NCBI RefSeq assembly: GCF_035594125.1
Contig: NC_087171.1
Coordinates: 13,948,267 to 14,012,266, forward strand
Origin: Scylla paramamosain
Lineage: Eukaryota; Arthropoda; Malacostraca; Decapoda; Portunidae
Direction: 5' to 3'
DNA length: 64,000 nt
This document shows, piece by piece, positions 12,695 through 22,811 of this stretch; the stretch's first letter is position 1; the number at the start of each line of letters is the position of its first letter. Below the pieces are notes generated by a model. The model was not told where the DNA came from, did no database searches, and saw only the letters and a list, made by a program, of their open reading frames with translations. Made by a program: the position numbers and the translations under genes.

Positions 12695-12924
12695 AAAATC
12701 ATACCATAAGAATAAAAAGTCGCGTCTGTTTACTAAGAAAAAAATAAAAAATAAACAAAATAAGAACGACCTAAACTTGAGGCTTGCCGGAGAAACAGCC
12801 ATCAGCCACAGCAGCAGCAACAGCAGCAGCACGACGTCTTGTTTTCTGCACGAGGCACTCCACAGATGCGACTTATACACGCAGCGACGGCCAACACAGA
12901 CTGGTTCAGGGAGGAAACAAAGCC

Positions 12925-12954
12925 AGGGGAAGAAGGACTGCGACCAGAGTAACC
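12925..12954 (+). repeat. Exact 30-bp direct repeat, copy 2
   Basis: Identical to 11826-11855. Confidence 0.95.
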
Positions 12955-13068
12955 CAGCTGGATGGTGCCGAGTTAAGTTAACCCACTGACTGTAATGCCT
13001 AGGGAAGTGCAGCGGAGTATACTTGCTCGCTCGCTGTATTGTATCGCGTCTTACCATCGTGTAGGGTG

Positions 13069-13089
13069 TCTGGAGTTCGAATCCCCAGA
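13069..13089 (+). other. tRNA T-arm-like hairpin
   Basis: A CTGGAG/CCCCAG stem around TTCGAAT fits the pol III B box. No A box is found about 45 bp upstream, so this is at most a SINE remnant. It sits just before the 108-bp tandem repeat. Confidence 0.35.
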
Positions 13090-13105
13090 CTGATTGAATA
13101 ATTTT

Positions 13106-13430
13106 AGTGCCTGTGGTGTTATTTTTGCGTATGGAAACTGTTTAGGATAGCTGTGAATGAGTACCGAGTTTCATATCACCATTTAAAGATGTGTTCAACA
13201 ACTTCAAAATGTTTTAGTGTTTGTGGTTTTAGTTCTGCTTTGTGAAATCCTTTATGATTGTTGAAATGTAGCAAATATCACATTGTCAGAAAAAGGAATG
13301 TTCGGGTAATGAAAACCTATCAGCGCTTGTAGTTTTATTGGTGCCGGACAAAGTCGTCTAGGGTTACCCAAATGAAGTATCAAGTGTCACACCGCCATTA
13401 GCAGGCAGTGTGCAGCGCCATCACAGGCTT
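13106..13430. repeat. ~108-bp diverged tandem repeat, 3 units
   Basis: Units begin at about 13106, 13216 and 13322, with a shared AG.G..TGT.GTTTTA.T start. Each contains a GTA.C.A.T.TCA.A.C.CCATT-like block near its middle. Divergence is high. Confidence 0.7.
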
Positions 13431-13646
13431 TTATTTATGGCAATACACGCGGCGGAGTGTTTGATCCTGGCAGTTGTTTTGTTCGTTCGGTCATGTGACC
13501 CGCCAGCTGCTCCAGCGGTTCAGGCAATGAAGAGAGTAACTCGTCTTCCTCTTCAAGACGCGGAAAATCTATATCGTGGTTTCGGCTGCCGCCTGCACCC
13601 GCCAGCAAGAAAGAACCGTGGCGTTTTTAGACGAAACTCAATATGA
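13410..13646 (+). CDS. Unassigned open frame with hydrophobic segment (doubtful)
   Basis: This 78-codon frame begins in the end of the tandem repeat through a non-ATG start. It has a hydrophobic run, ECLILAVVLFVRS, followed by a basic C terminus. I recognise no family. It may be a chance frame in GC-richer DNA. Confidence 0.1.
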   Translation: MQRHHRLLFMAIHAAECLILAVVLFVRSCDPPAAPAVQAMKRVTRLPLQDAENLYRGFGCRLHPPARKNRGVFRRNSI

Positions 13647-13847
13647 GACGCACACATAACTTGAGGATTTGTGGCGGCCATGCTGGTGGCGTTGCGGGAG
13701 GAGAGGAGGAGGAAAAGGAGGTTGAGAAAGTAAAATCTAGTGCAGTAATTACGTGCATTGTATCGATAATGAAGGCAAATTCGTACACTTGAAAAGTGAT
13801 AATGTTTTCACACACACACGCGCGCACACGCACCAATAGGTAAATTG

Positions 13848-13912
13848 ATAGATAGATAGATAGATAGATAAATAGATATTTTGATAGAGACGGCTAGAAA
13901 GATAGATAGATA

Positions 13913-13989
<77 letters not shown>
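13848..13989. repeat. (GATA)n then (GA)n
   Basis: Imperfect GATA tetramers at 13848-13914 pass into (GA)n at 13915-13989. Confidence 0.96.
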
Positions 13990-13993
<4 letters not shown>

Positions 13994-14233
13994 GGGAACA
14001 TTTACTTTCATAGCTGAAGATAAGTAAATAAAACGTAAACAAGTTTGTATCGACCTTGGTGAGCAAACTGCGTGATGCGAAATTTATAGATCGTGTGGAG
14101 CTGTCGAGTGCTTCCACTGGTGCTACTGCTGATGATGACGATGGTTATAGTGTTGATGCTTCCACCTGTTGCTTTTGATGGTGTTAATGTTTTTTTTTTT
14201 TTTAACGTGACACTGAAAGAAATGGATAGATCA

Positions 14234-14235
<2 letters not shown>

Positions 14236-14299
<64 letters not shown>

Positions 14300-14309
14300 T
14301 GTGTGTGTT
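14236..14309. repeat. (GT)n array
   Basis: A GT array with a GGGTGT interruption near 14295. Confidence 0.97.
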
Positions 14310-14387
14310 CCACCTTGCCGGTGCAATACTTGTATCTACATGAGAGCGCCAAGAGTCAGTTGTATAAATGAAATTGTATACATTTAG

Positions 14388-14390
<3 letters not shown>

Positions 14391-14426
<36 letters not shown>

Positions 14427-14582
14427 TACGAGGGCGTGTGCGGGCGTGCACTACCTGGGGAACACGTACACCCACCGCCACCCCCTGCATACATGAACGC
14501 CGCTGCATACACTGGACATTGAAACCTCGTTCAGTATTTACGACACACGGCTCGCTGCTGCCCACCTTCAGGCCAGCCGCTT

Positions 14583-14640
<58 letters not shown>
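14391..14640. repeat. (GT)n and (CA)n inverted pair
   Basis: (GT)n at 14391-14423 and (CA)n at 14584-14640 are reverse complements. They flank about 160 bp of GC-rich unique sequence. Confidence 0.95.
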
Positions 14641-14644
<4 letters not shown>

Positions 14645-14802
14645 GCCTTCTCCCAACATGCACTAGTCTCATTCATGCTTCACCTTCAGAAGACAAAAAA
14701 AAAAAAAAAATCTGCTTTTTAAATTTACGCACACACAAATATGCTAAGAGTGTTAGTAATATATCGTTCATTATCATAGCCTACTTGACAACGGCTCTCT
14801 TT

Positions 14803-14822
14803 TGTGTGTGTGTGTGTGTGTG
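14803..14822. repeat. (GT)n short array
   Basis: About ten GT units. Confidence 0.9.
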
Positions 14823-16301
14823 ATAATATTTTTTTTAGGATGATGATTAAAATTATTTTCGAATAATTGGTGCGTATAATGGTAGAAAAGACAACGAAAA
14901 TAGAAGAAAGATCAATAGATAGAATATGTGGTGAAAAGCATCGATAAATATGCAAGGATAATGATGATGGTAATAATAGGTGATGACGTGAGGAATTATT
15001 TTATGTACAGGTATTCTCACATGCATAACAACACACGTGCTGCGTCAAGGTATCGAGGAGACAAAGGCTGAGGTGATGAACTACTGAAATAAACACCTGG
15101 CGCGCTGAGCTGCAAAATGTTAACAGGTGAAGCGCTCCTATTCGTCACTTGTTCTCCCTTCCTCGCCTCCCTCACTACTCCCAGCCAATAAGGCGTGATG
15201 ATTGGCTCTACTCGAAGAATGGGTTACAGTGCTCACTTCAGCACCTCAAACCCTCGTTTTTCTGAAGACTCGTAACTTTATAAAGGACTCTTATTGGAAA
15301 AGGAAAATGATGAATGGTTATAAAACATGATAAGAAATTTGATTGTATCTCATGTATTTTTGAGTTTCGAAAGTTAATTGTTTATTTATTTTCATACAGA
15401 GCGTCCCGACTAGACAGAGGCGAGGCGCAGCAGATGCACGCCCCATGACACAGCACAGGCACCGCGTCCTGCCTGCCTGCCTGCCTGCCTCGGGCTTCAC
15501 ATTCATGCTTTCATCCATTTACAAATAGAAAGTTCAACTTTGCAAAAATGCATGCATTGTGATAAAATGTTTTACGAAGGAAACGGAAGTCCGACAAAAA
15601 GAAGAGAATAATAATACAAAAATACATATATTCATAAATTACATAAAAAAAAAAAATAACATTTCTAAAGCAAAAACTCACCATAACTTTCGCTGCCACA
15701 GCCACACGTGTTAATGAAGTTCGAAACATTTCTTCGCCCGTAACAAATTATCTCCAACACCTGAAGGCCTGCGTGCTGAGGCGCTACATTGACGACTTGT
15801 GTGCGACGCGGCGTGTCCCCAGACAGAGCGAGTAACATGTCGAAGACTTAAGAAAAACCCAAGAGATGAAGATGAGCGATCCTTTTGGAGCTTTTGTGGT
15901 TACTGTAATGTGTGTGGTGAGGCTGGAGGCGCAGCTCTTGCTGGCGCGAGAAGGTTAAGTACGTTATTATCATATATATGAAGTTTCAGCGATAATTTAC
16001 CTTTCGAAGTATCGGTTAGAGTGAATGGTGAATATGTAAGTGATCTGAAAGCCATCCATGTCGCGCGAATTACAAGCTGTCATTGGTGAAACATGATCGC
16101 TGGATTACCCCGTCACGCACCACACGCCCACGCGACCATCGCTCTGCCAGGCACTGTTGCCTTACATAAAATTTCACATTATAAAACTTGGAAAACCTGC
16201 CCAGAAAATGGTAATATTTACATGTGTCCTCTTCTCAGACATTCTTTCGTCCTTTTCACGTGCTGTTTGTTATATTTTACGCTTAATTGTCTCTCGTGCT
16301 T
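14823..16301. other. 1.5-kb low-copy spacer
   Basis: A GCCT run lies at 15470-15490 and a poly-A run at 15643. Several 60-80 codon frames occur, but none carries a recognisable motif. I see no gene. Confidence 0.5.
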
Positions 16302-16320
16302 TGTGTGTGTGTGTGTGTGT
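16302..16320. repeat. (GT)n short array
   Basis: About nine GT units. Confidence 0.9.
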
Positions 16321-16428
16321 GAGTGTCACCTGTCCTGATTTGGCGTTGCTTACTCAGTCTAGCTTTTTACATCTTTACTGTTTGCACGGCGGCGCTTCTT
16401 CGGCAGTGCTGCGCTGCTTCTGTGCTGA

Positions 16429-16431
<3 letters not shown>

Positions 16432-16499
<68 letters not shown>
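16432..16499. repeat. (CT)n array
   Basis: An uninterrupted CT array. Confidence 0.97.
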
Positions 16500-16501
<2 letters not shown>

Positions 16502-16572
16502 CCCTTCACAATATTCAATAGGGATTCACTTGTGTCATAGGACTTGATGTTGTTGTGATGAGAGGGAAAAGA

Positions 16573-16575
<3 letters not shown>

Positions 16576-16621
<46 letters not shown>
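16576..16621. repeat. (GT)n array
   Basis: An uninterrupted GT array. Just after it, the block ACAAGGCTGTAGTGGT at about 16627 recurs at about 16754. Confidence 0.96.
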
Positions 16622-16624
<3 letters not shown>

Positions 16625-16858
16625 ATACAAGGCTGTAGTGGTAAGAGATAGAGGCAGAAGGTAAGGATAACTTTAGCTTTATTCCTGAAATATACACAGG
16701 GGACAATAGGGCTGCCAGAAGGTACCAGAAAACTCTGAGGGTGTGTGTGCTGAACAAGGCTGTAGTGGTTGTGGATACGTACAGGGTGATACAAGTGGAT
16801 ACATGGGCAGAAGTGGTATTGAACAACTTACATAGGTAACACTTGCTCAGACAGCAAA

Positions 16859-17041
16859 GATCTATAGTAAATCTTGCTTCACGACACTTTTTTTTTGTAC
16901 TGTTTAGAAGTTGTTGAACTCTTATGATGCCTTCCACATATTTGTTCAAATAACAATTCTCTATAGTAAATTTTGTTCCACGTGACTTTTTTTTTCCGTA
17001 CTGTTTAGAAATTAATTAACTCTAATGAGGCCTTCCACATG
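16859..17041 (+). repeat. 99-bp tandem duplication
   Basis: The block CTATAGTAAAT.TTG, then a T-run, then TACTGTTTAGAA and GCCTTCCACAT occurs at 16862 and again at 16961. The two copies have diverged by substitutions and small indels. Confidence 0.85.
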
Positions 17042-17822
17042 GTGCCCGAGCGTGCAGATCCCTTGCGGCAAAGATTCGTCCGCCTCATGCACTGTTAAAC
17101 CTTTGCGACGGCGTGCGCTCTGAAAAATAATAGAAGTCTACATAGCGCTTGAATTTACCCTGCCCTGTTTTTTTTTTTTTCATATTCTTTTCACTAAGCA
17201 CACATAAATTACTCCCTGCTTAGCGTCCCATGCCTTGGGAAGAACCACGCGAACTGAGCACAAGTCATCATTTCTTTACTCTTCTCAACTGCAGGCGAAG
17301 CGTACTACTAGAGATAAACTATGTATCTACCAGTGTTAAGGGAGAGAAAGGTGTACCGTGCTGTTGCTGTTGTTTGTAAGGGAGGCTATACGTAAATTCT
17401 TGCTTAAATGGTGATGTGTTGTATAGTTTTAGATGTGATGTACAATTTTAGATGTGTTAACAATTTTAGACACTAGTTAAGTAACCTCCCGCACTTCCTA
17501 CTGCTGTGTTTTTTGCACTATCCATTGATCTTGATACTCGATATGTGTTTAGAATCTATCAGTTGTTACGTGAGAGGACATTAGGTAGATCAAACTTAAG
17601 ATTGAGACAAAACAGAACACAAATAAGGCGGTTGTTGAGGGCTACAGGGGACTTACGACCACCACTGTACATGTAGTTTAAAGGAACCTCGAGAGAAGCA
17701 CCTGTCTGTAGCTTCGTAGTGGAGGTGGCAACGCAGGTGTGGGTACGCAGGTGAAGCAGAGGGATGCGGAGGGTGAGAAGGACTGTGGTGACGAGTGAAA
17801 CAGTGAACGAACACCTGCTCAA

Positions 17823-17825
<3 letters not shown>
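17042..17825. other. Low-copy spacer
   Basis: A short tandem with TTTTAGATGTG at 17415-17475 is the only structure. No gene is recognised. Confidence 0.5.

Positions 17826-17872
<47 letters not shown>
17826..17872. repeat. (CT)n array
   Basis: An uninterrupted CT array. Confidence 0.97.
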
Positions 17873-17875
<3 letters not shown>

Positions 17876-18126
17876 CATTTCAAGCTGCAGAGTTGCGTTG
17901 GCGAGGTTTCTGCGAGTTGTGTGAATAATTTGTTACAGCGGAGGACGATATGCATGAGTTATTGCAGTACTAGAACGGCGGCGCGTGACACAAAGCAGAC
18001 ATTTTTGAGATATACTGCGGAAATGCTGGATATTTACGACGTGAATTACGAGTTTCCTATATGCAGTTTCAATATCGCGCAAAGTCTCTCCGTACGTTGC
18101 AGGACATTGTAGTAAAGGTCATATTT

Positions 18127-18255
<129 letters not shown>

Positions 18256-18344
18256 GTCAATTTGTCTGGTTTCTATTTACTCTCTTTCTTTATTACGTCT
18301 CAATATTTTACATGAAATAAGGAAATAGACAACATTGCTACCAC

Positions 18345-18375
18345 GACCACCACCACCACCACCACCAACAACAGC

Positions 18376-18431
<56 letters not shown>

Positions 18432-18432
18432 C
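18345..18432. repeat. (CCA)n then (CAA)n
   Basis: The CCA triplets change to CAA triplets with single CAG units. Confidence 0.96.
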
Positions 18433-18544
18433 TGTAGCAGCAGCAGCATCAACAAATATAGGATAAATGGTTCAACAAGGGAGACACTCGTACATCAGGT
18501 TATTTTAGTCAGGGAGCAATTTAGAACGGGTACGACATCAATCA

Positions 18545-18830
18545 TAAACTAGACAAAAAAATCGGCAAAAACTTGTTCCCAGAGTAGCAGGTGAGTGAAG
18601 CAAACTTAGCAAGAAAGTGGTAAGTGTATAGACGTTGGATAGTTTCAAGAGGGGAGTGGATGAATACGTGGAGGATAATGACGGATGGTAAGGAGAGGTT
18701 GGATAGATTCAAGAGTGGATGAATACGTGGAGCATAATGGCAGATGGTAATGTTTAAGTGCTCAGGAGTTGCCTTGTATAGATCAACTGGCCTTTTGCAA
18801 TCCTATTTTCTCATCTTCCTGACGACACTG
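18545..18830 (+). mobile_element. CR1-like LINE 3' end (copy 2)
   Basis: One frame ending at 18690 reads RVAGE, stop, SKLSKKVVSV, stop, TLDSFKRGVDEYVEDNDGW and a stop. This is the C-terminal tail of a non-LTR element's reverse transcriptase ORF, with two premature stops, one where a Trp is usual. Immediately after it, about 60 bp encoding the LD.F..GVDEY end is duplicated in tandem. A 3' UTR shared with 7433-7540 follows. This is a dead fragment, and the clade is inferred. Confidence 0.8.
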
Positions 18831-19000
18831 ATAATGAAAACTGGAATGGAATGTTCACTGATACAGGAAACTAAACTTTATGTGCTCAGAAACTTATACA
18901 AGTCAACTGACCTTTTTACAGTCTTCGTATATTCTCATCTTAATAATAATAGTGAACAGTGAAATAGAATGTTCACTGATACAGGAAAGTGAAATAACTC
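18755..19000 (+). repeat. ~118-bp tandem duplication of the LINE 3' UTR
   Basis: GTGCTCAG, TCAACTG.CCTTTT, TATTCTCATCTT and GAATGTTCACTGATACAGGA occur in the same order twice. GAATGTTCACTGATACAGGA, for example, is at about 18850 and again near 18968. Confidence 0.85.
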
Positions 19001-19009
19001 CCTAAGCCA

Positions 19010-19384
19010 GTGGATGGAGACGTTGCAAATGTCCCTCACCCTCACACGCCTCTCTCCTTGGTATTCCTGCCAGACACCGTTGTTGTGCGCCAGTCTGATG
19101 TGGTCACGGCCGGCTGGGTCTTTCCCCTCCTGCCTGTTGTCCCCTGCAAGCGTGTGGAGGGAGTGAGGCTTCCATGCACATACGTGTATCCTGTCCAAGC
19201 AAATTCCTTCCATAAAGATTCCTCCTTCAAAGTTTCACCAGTGCTAATTCCACCCAGCACTCTCCGTCGCTTTTCCTACTGCTCCACCTACAGGAAAAAG
19301 AAAAACAAAATACTAATCTCATCTGTTGCCAGGATAATTATTTGCTGGAAACCTTGTGGGAAATATATTTGGAATGGAACTTAA
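19010..19384 (+). CDS. Unassigned 124-codon open frame (doubtful)
   Basis: The frame starts at an ATG just after the duplicated LINE UTR and is free of simple repeats. It reads through VFLPDTVVVRQSDVV and a hydrophobic WVFPLLPVVP segment before a basic region. The minus strand is also open over much of the same interval. I cannot assign a family, and its position between two LINE remnants suggests degenerate mobile DNA. Confidence 0.12.
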   Translation: MDGDVANVPHPHTPLSLVFLPDTVVVRQSDVVTAGWVFPLLPVVPCKRVEGVRLPCTYVYPVQANSFHKDSSFKVSPVLIPPSTLRRFSYCSTYRKKKNKILISSVARIIICWKPCGKYIWNGT

Positions 19385-19399
19385 TGGCATATTTAGTTA

Positions 19400-19400
<1 letters not shown>

Positions 19401-19455
<55 letters not shown>
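19401..19455. repeat. (TG)n array at the LINE 3' boundary
   Basis: The array abuts the last recognisable LINE-derived sequence (from 19456). Confidence 0.97.
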
Positions 19456-19457
<2 letters not shown>

Positions 19458-20449
19458 ATGTAGGAAGGACACTGGCCAAGGGCAACAAAAATCTAATAAA
19501 AAAAATGCCCACTGAAATGCCAGTCCCATAAAAGGGTCAAAGCAGTGGTCAAAAATTGATGAATAAGTGTCTTGAAACCTCCCTCTTGAAGGAATTCAAG
19601 TCATAGGAAGGTGGAAATACAGAAGCAGGCAGGGAGTTCCAGAGTTTACCAGAGAAAGGGATGAATGATTGAGAATACTGGTTAACTATTGCATTAGAGA
19701 GGTGGACAGAATAGGGGTGAGAGAAAGAAGAAAGTCTTGTGCAGCGTGGCCCGCGGTAGGAGGGGGAGGCATGCAGTTAGCAAGATCAGAATAGCAGTTA
19801 GCATGAAAATCGCGGTAGAAGACAGCTAGATATGCAACATTGCGTCGGTGAGAGAGAGGCTGAAGACAGTCAGTTAGAGGAGAGGAGTTGATGAGACGAA
19901 AAGCTTTTGATTCCACCCTGTCTAGAAGAGCAGTATGAGTGGACATGTGAAGCATACTCCATACATGGACGGACATGTGAAGCATACTCCATACATGGAC
20001 GGATAAGGCCCTTGTACAGAGTTAGCAGCTGGGGGGGTGAGAAAAACTGGCGGAGACGTCTCAGAACACCTAACTTCATAGAAGCTGTTTTAGCTAGAGA
20101 TGAGATGTGAAGTTTCCAGTTCAGATTATAAGTAAAGGACAGACCGAGGATGTTCAGTGTAGAAGAGGGGGACAGTTGAGTGTCATTGAAGAAGAGGGGA
20201 TAGTTGTCTGGAAGGTTGTGTCGAGTTGATAGATGGAAGAATTGAGTTTTTGAGGCATTGAACAATACCAAGTTTGCTCTGCCCCAATCAGAAATTTTAG
20301 AAAGATGAGAAGTCAGGCGTTCTGTGGCTTCCCTGCGTGATATGTTTACCTCCTGAAGGGTTGGACGTCTATGAAAAGACGTGGAAAAGTGCAGGGTGGT
20401 ATCATCAGTGTAGGAGTGGATAGGACAAGAAGAAGAATTGGACAAGAAG
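19456..20449 (-). mobile_element. 5'-truncated Jockey-like LINE
   Basis: The interval runs on the minus strand from the palm of the reverse transcriptase to the 3' tail. The tail (19456-19600) is followed leftward by (TG)n. The 5' edge is cut by the (GT)n array at 20450-20565, so endonuclease, RT fingers and ORF1 are missing. A shorter copy of the tail lies at 6040-6172, in the same orientation. Confidence 0.92.
19598..20445 (-). pseudogene. LINE reverse transcriptase fragment, frameshifted
   Basis: In life this enzyme copies its own RNA into DNA at a nicked target. The fragment starts just before [12 protein letters not shown], where YTDD stands for the usual YADD metal-binding motif with both aspartates kept (codons near 20401-20412). 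It continues through the thumb-like LRRLRQFFSPPQLLTLYKGL and RPCMEYASHV segments typical of Jockey-type elements. RPCMEYASHV is duplicated by a 30-bp tandem repeat (about 19945-20005). A short deletion near 19935 shifts the frame, and the match continues in another frame as ALLDRVESKAFRLINSS to 19686. A further shift near 19720 precedes the WNSLP-type tail. It is not functional. Confidence 0.93.
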
Positions 20450-20480
20450 TGTGTGTGTGTGTGTGTGTGTGTGTGAGTGT

Positions 20481-20565
<85 letters not shown>
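20450..20565. repeat. (GT)n array at the LINE 5' truncation
   Basis: A GT array with two GTGAGT interruptions near its start. It directly adjoins the truncated reverse transcriptase. Confidence 0.97.
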
Positions 20566-20566
<1 letters not shown>

Positions 20567-20788
20567 TAGCATGTATTGTACCTACCACGTCACATTCTTA
20601 TCATTGACTTATGAAATATCCACAAAAGACATACTCCGTCACCTCGCCCATTCCAATACACCCGTGTCTGCAGTCATTACATTGTCCTCCACAGCGCTCC
20701 ACCCTTGCCGCAGCCTTGTCCCATATTCTGGAACACCTCTGCGCCTTACCTACAACACTTTCAATAGGCTGTAGTTAAAGAGACACGA
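20566..20788. other. Low-copy spacer
   Basis: No gene is recognised. Confidence 0.5.
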
Positions 20789-20935
20789 GTTCTTAAGGAT
20801 TCTAATGACAAATAAAACAAGATTTCTACATTATTAACAGAAGAACCCTTGAGAACCTTGTTAATCATCTCTGTGGCCTTTGGAAATAGTCATGGTGAGA
20901 GAGCTGAGCGTTCTGGATAAGGGCCTTTGTACCTT
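20789..20935 (+). repeat. Dispersed repeat family A, copy 3
   Basis: The family blocks are in order: AACAAGATTTCTACATTATT, AACAGAAGAA, GAGAACC, ATCTCTGTGGCCTTTGGAAA, GGTGAGAGAGC and GGGCC near 20923. Confidence 0.85.
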
Positions 20936-21268
20936 CCCAGACCCTCCTTTTTCTCCGCTCCCTTAGCTTCACTGACTCACATTGCTGTCGTCGTCATCCA
21001 ATAAGCAAGAGGTATATTGTGTAGTTCCTCCGCCCTAAGCAAACACGGCACACACTCCTAATATGAAGGGACGCTATTTTCATTCTCCTCAAAATTTTCT
21101 TCCGCAGAGCTCCAAGACTCGCAGGGGAGGGAGCAGGAGGGAGGGAAAAGAACTGAGGGAAGGGTGCTGGGCAGGTTATTGCAAGTATCGATGCCCTGAT
21201 ATTGGTGATGTACGGCTGGGTATAAGGATTGGGTGAGGGGGGGAAGGAGGGAGGGAGGTTAGATGACG

Positions 21269-21269
21269 A

Positions 21270-21307
<38 letters not shown>

Positions 21308-21760
21308 TTTTTCTTCTTCTTCTTCTTCTTCTTCTTCCTGTTCGTATTTCTTTGCTCTTTTGTTTTTATTCTTGTTTTTCTTCTTTTTTTTCTTCTTCTT
21401 CTTCTTCTTCTTCTTCTTCTTCCTGTTCGTATTTCTTTGCTTTCTTGTTTTTGTTCTTGTTTTTGTTCTTGTTTTATCTTCTTGTTTCTTCTTTTTTTTC
21501 TTTTTCTCTTGTTTTTTTCTTCTTTTCGTCTTCTTCTTCTTCTGCTTCTTGTTTTCTTTTCTACTTCTTTTTTCCCTTTTCTTGTTTTTCTTTTAGTTTT
21601 TTCTTCTTTCTTATTTTTTCATCTTGTTTTCTCCTTCTTTCATCTTGTTTTTTTTCTTCTTTCATCTAATTTTTTCTTCGTTATTTTTTCTTCTTGTCCT
21701 TTTCTTCTTCTTCGTTTCCTCCTTCTCCTTCTCCTCCTTCTTCTTACAGGCTCTCTTTGT
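21269..21760. repeat. (GTT)n then TTC-rich polypyrimidine tract
   Basis: (GTT)n at 21269-21306 is followed by about 450 bp of TTC/TTTTC-rich sequence. Within it, a (TTC)n-CCTGTTCGTATTTCTTTGCT unit is duplicated (near 21338 and 21422). The Phe/Leu-rich frames are artefacts. Confidence 0.92.
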
Positions 21761-21930
21761 AGTTGTCTGGTGGTTTCCATGGATATTTTCACGGTTCTAA
21801 TGATACTTAAGCAACAATAACGCACCGTCACAGGGAAAACTATCTCTTGAATATGGAAGCACCTTTGAAAACGATTAACTGAGAGCCACGCTAATATTCT
21901 TTGTATCGTAGGAGCTCTTTGGCCTTTGAA
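21755..21930 (+). repeat. Dispersed repeat family A, partial copy 4
   Basis: GGATATTTTCACGGTTCTAATGATA near 21780 matches the left part of copy 1. TTTGGCCTTTGAAAATA near 21910 matches the core of the other copies. Confidence 0.5.
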
Positions 21931-22466
21931 AATACTTTTAATGAAAACTCAAAGAAAAACTACTGATCTTCATATTAATTAGCTCCTAAGACTCCATTCT
22001 TAAAGTATTTAGGTGTGTTATCTCGATTTCTTTTAAAACAAGCTGTAATGGAAGTTGCTTAAGAGATTTCAGTGTGTTATCATAATTCTTCCAGTAGCCT
22101 TGAGTAGGAAGACGCGAGGCAAACACTTTGACAAGGGGACAGCGTGTATTGTAAGGTCGCTGGAGAAAGTCTGCACCCCATCAGACGAGCGGATGCGAAT
22201 ACAGCTCGTGGAAGGTTCGAAACAAAATCGAAACAATGAATGCGGTATTGAAAGCATGCATGTACTGCAACTCTAGTGGTGGTTTGACAGCGATTCTTTA
22301 CCGTCACCCACTTATCGTCCCGGCAGCCTTTGAGAACAGTCCTTGAGATCCTAAAGCGTTTGAAAGTACAGACTTCAAACTAACTAAAAAAAAAAATATG
22401 TCCTTAAAAGTAGTAACCAAACTTTCTGGCGACAAACTTTCGTCGAACACCAGGTTTTGATGTAGA

Positions 22467-22471
<5 letters not shown>
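21931..22471. other. Low-copy spacer
   Basis: A 73-codon frame at 22055-22276 has no recognised motif. A weak family-A-like block lies near 22320. No gene is supported. Confidence 0.45.

Positions 22472-22556
<85 letters not shown>
22472..22556. repeat. (GA)n array
   Basis: An uninterrupted array whose reverse complement, (CT)n, begins 172 bp downstream. Confidence 0.97.
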
Positions 22557-22558
<2 letters not shown>

Positions 22559-22724
22559 CTATCTTTGCTATCACGCTTATTATAGTTTCATAATTAATTT
22601 GCAAAACATGAGCACTTATCTCCTTACTGAATGCGATCCATCATACGATTACTTGATAGTTTTCAGGATTATTATTTTTTTTTAAAGTTTTGTACATCTT
22701 TTTCATCACTAGGTGTAGATATTT

Positions 22725-22728
<4 letters not shown>

Positions 22729-22808
<80 letters not shown>
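22729..22808. repeat. (CT)n array
   Basis: An uninterrupted array, inverted partner of 22472-22556. Confidence 0.97.

Positions 22809-22811
<3 letters not shown>

Noticed and set aside
13030..13090. tRNA gene suggested by a perfect T-arm
   Set aside because: No A box or acceptor stem at the required spacing.
20566..20788. Continuation of the LINE upstream of the (GT)n array
   Set aside because: Minus-strand frames here show no RT-like sequence, so the element is truncated at the array.
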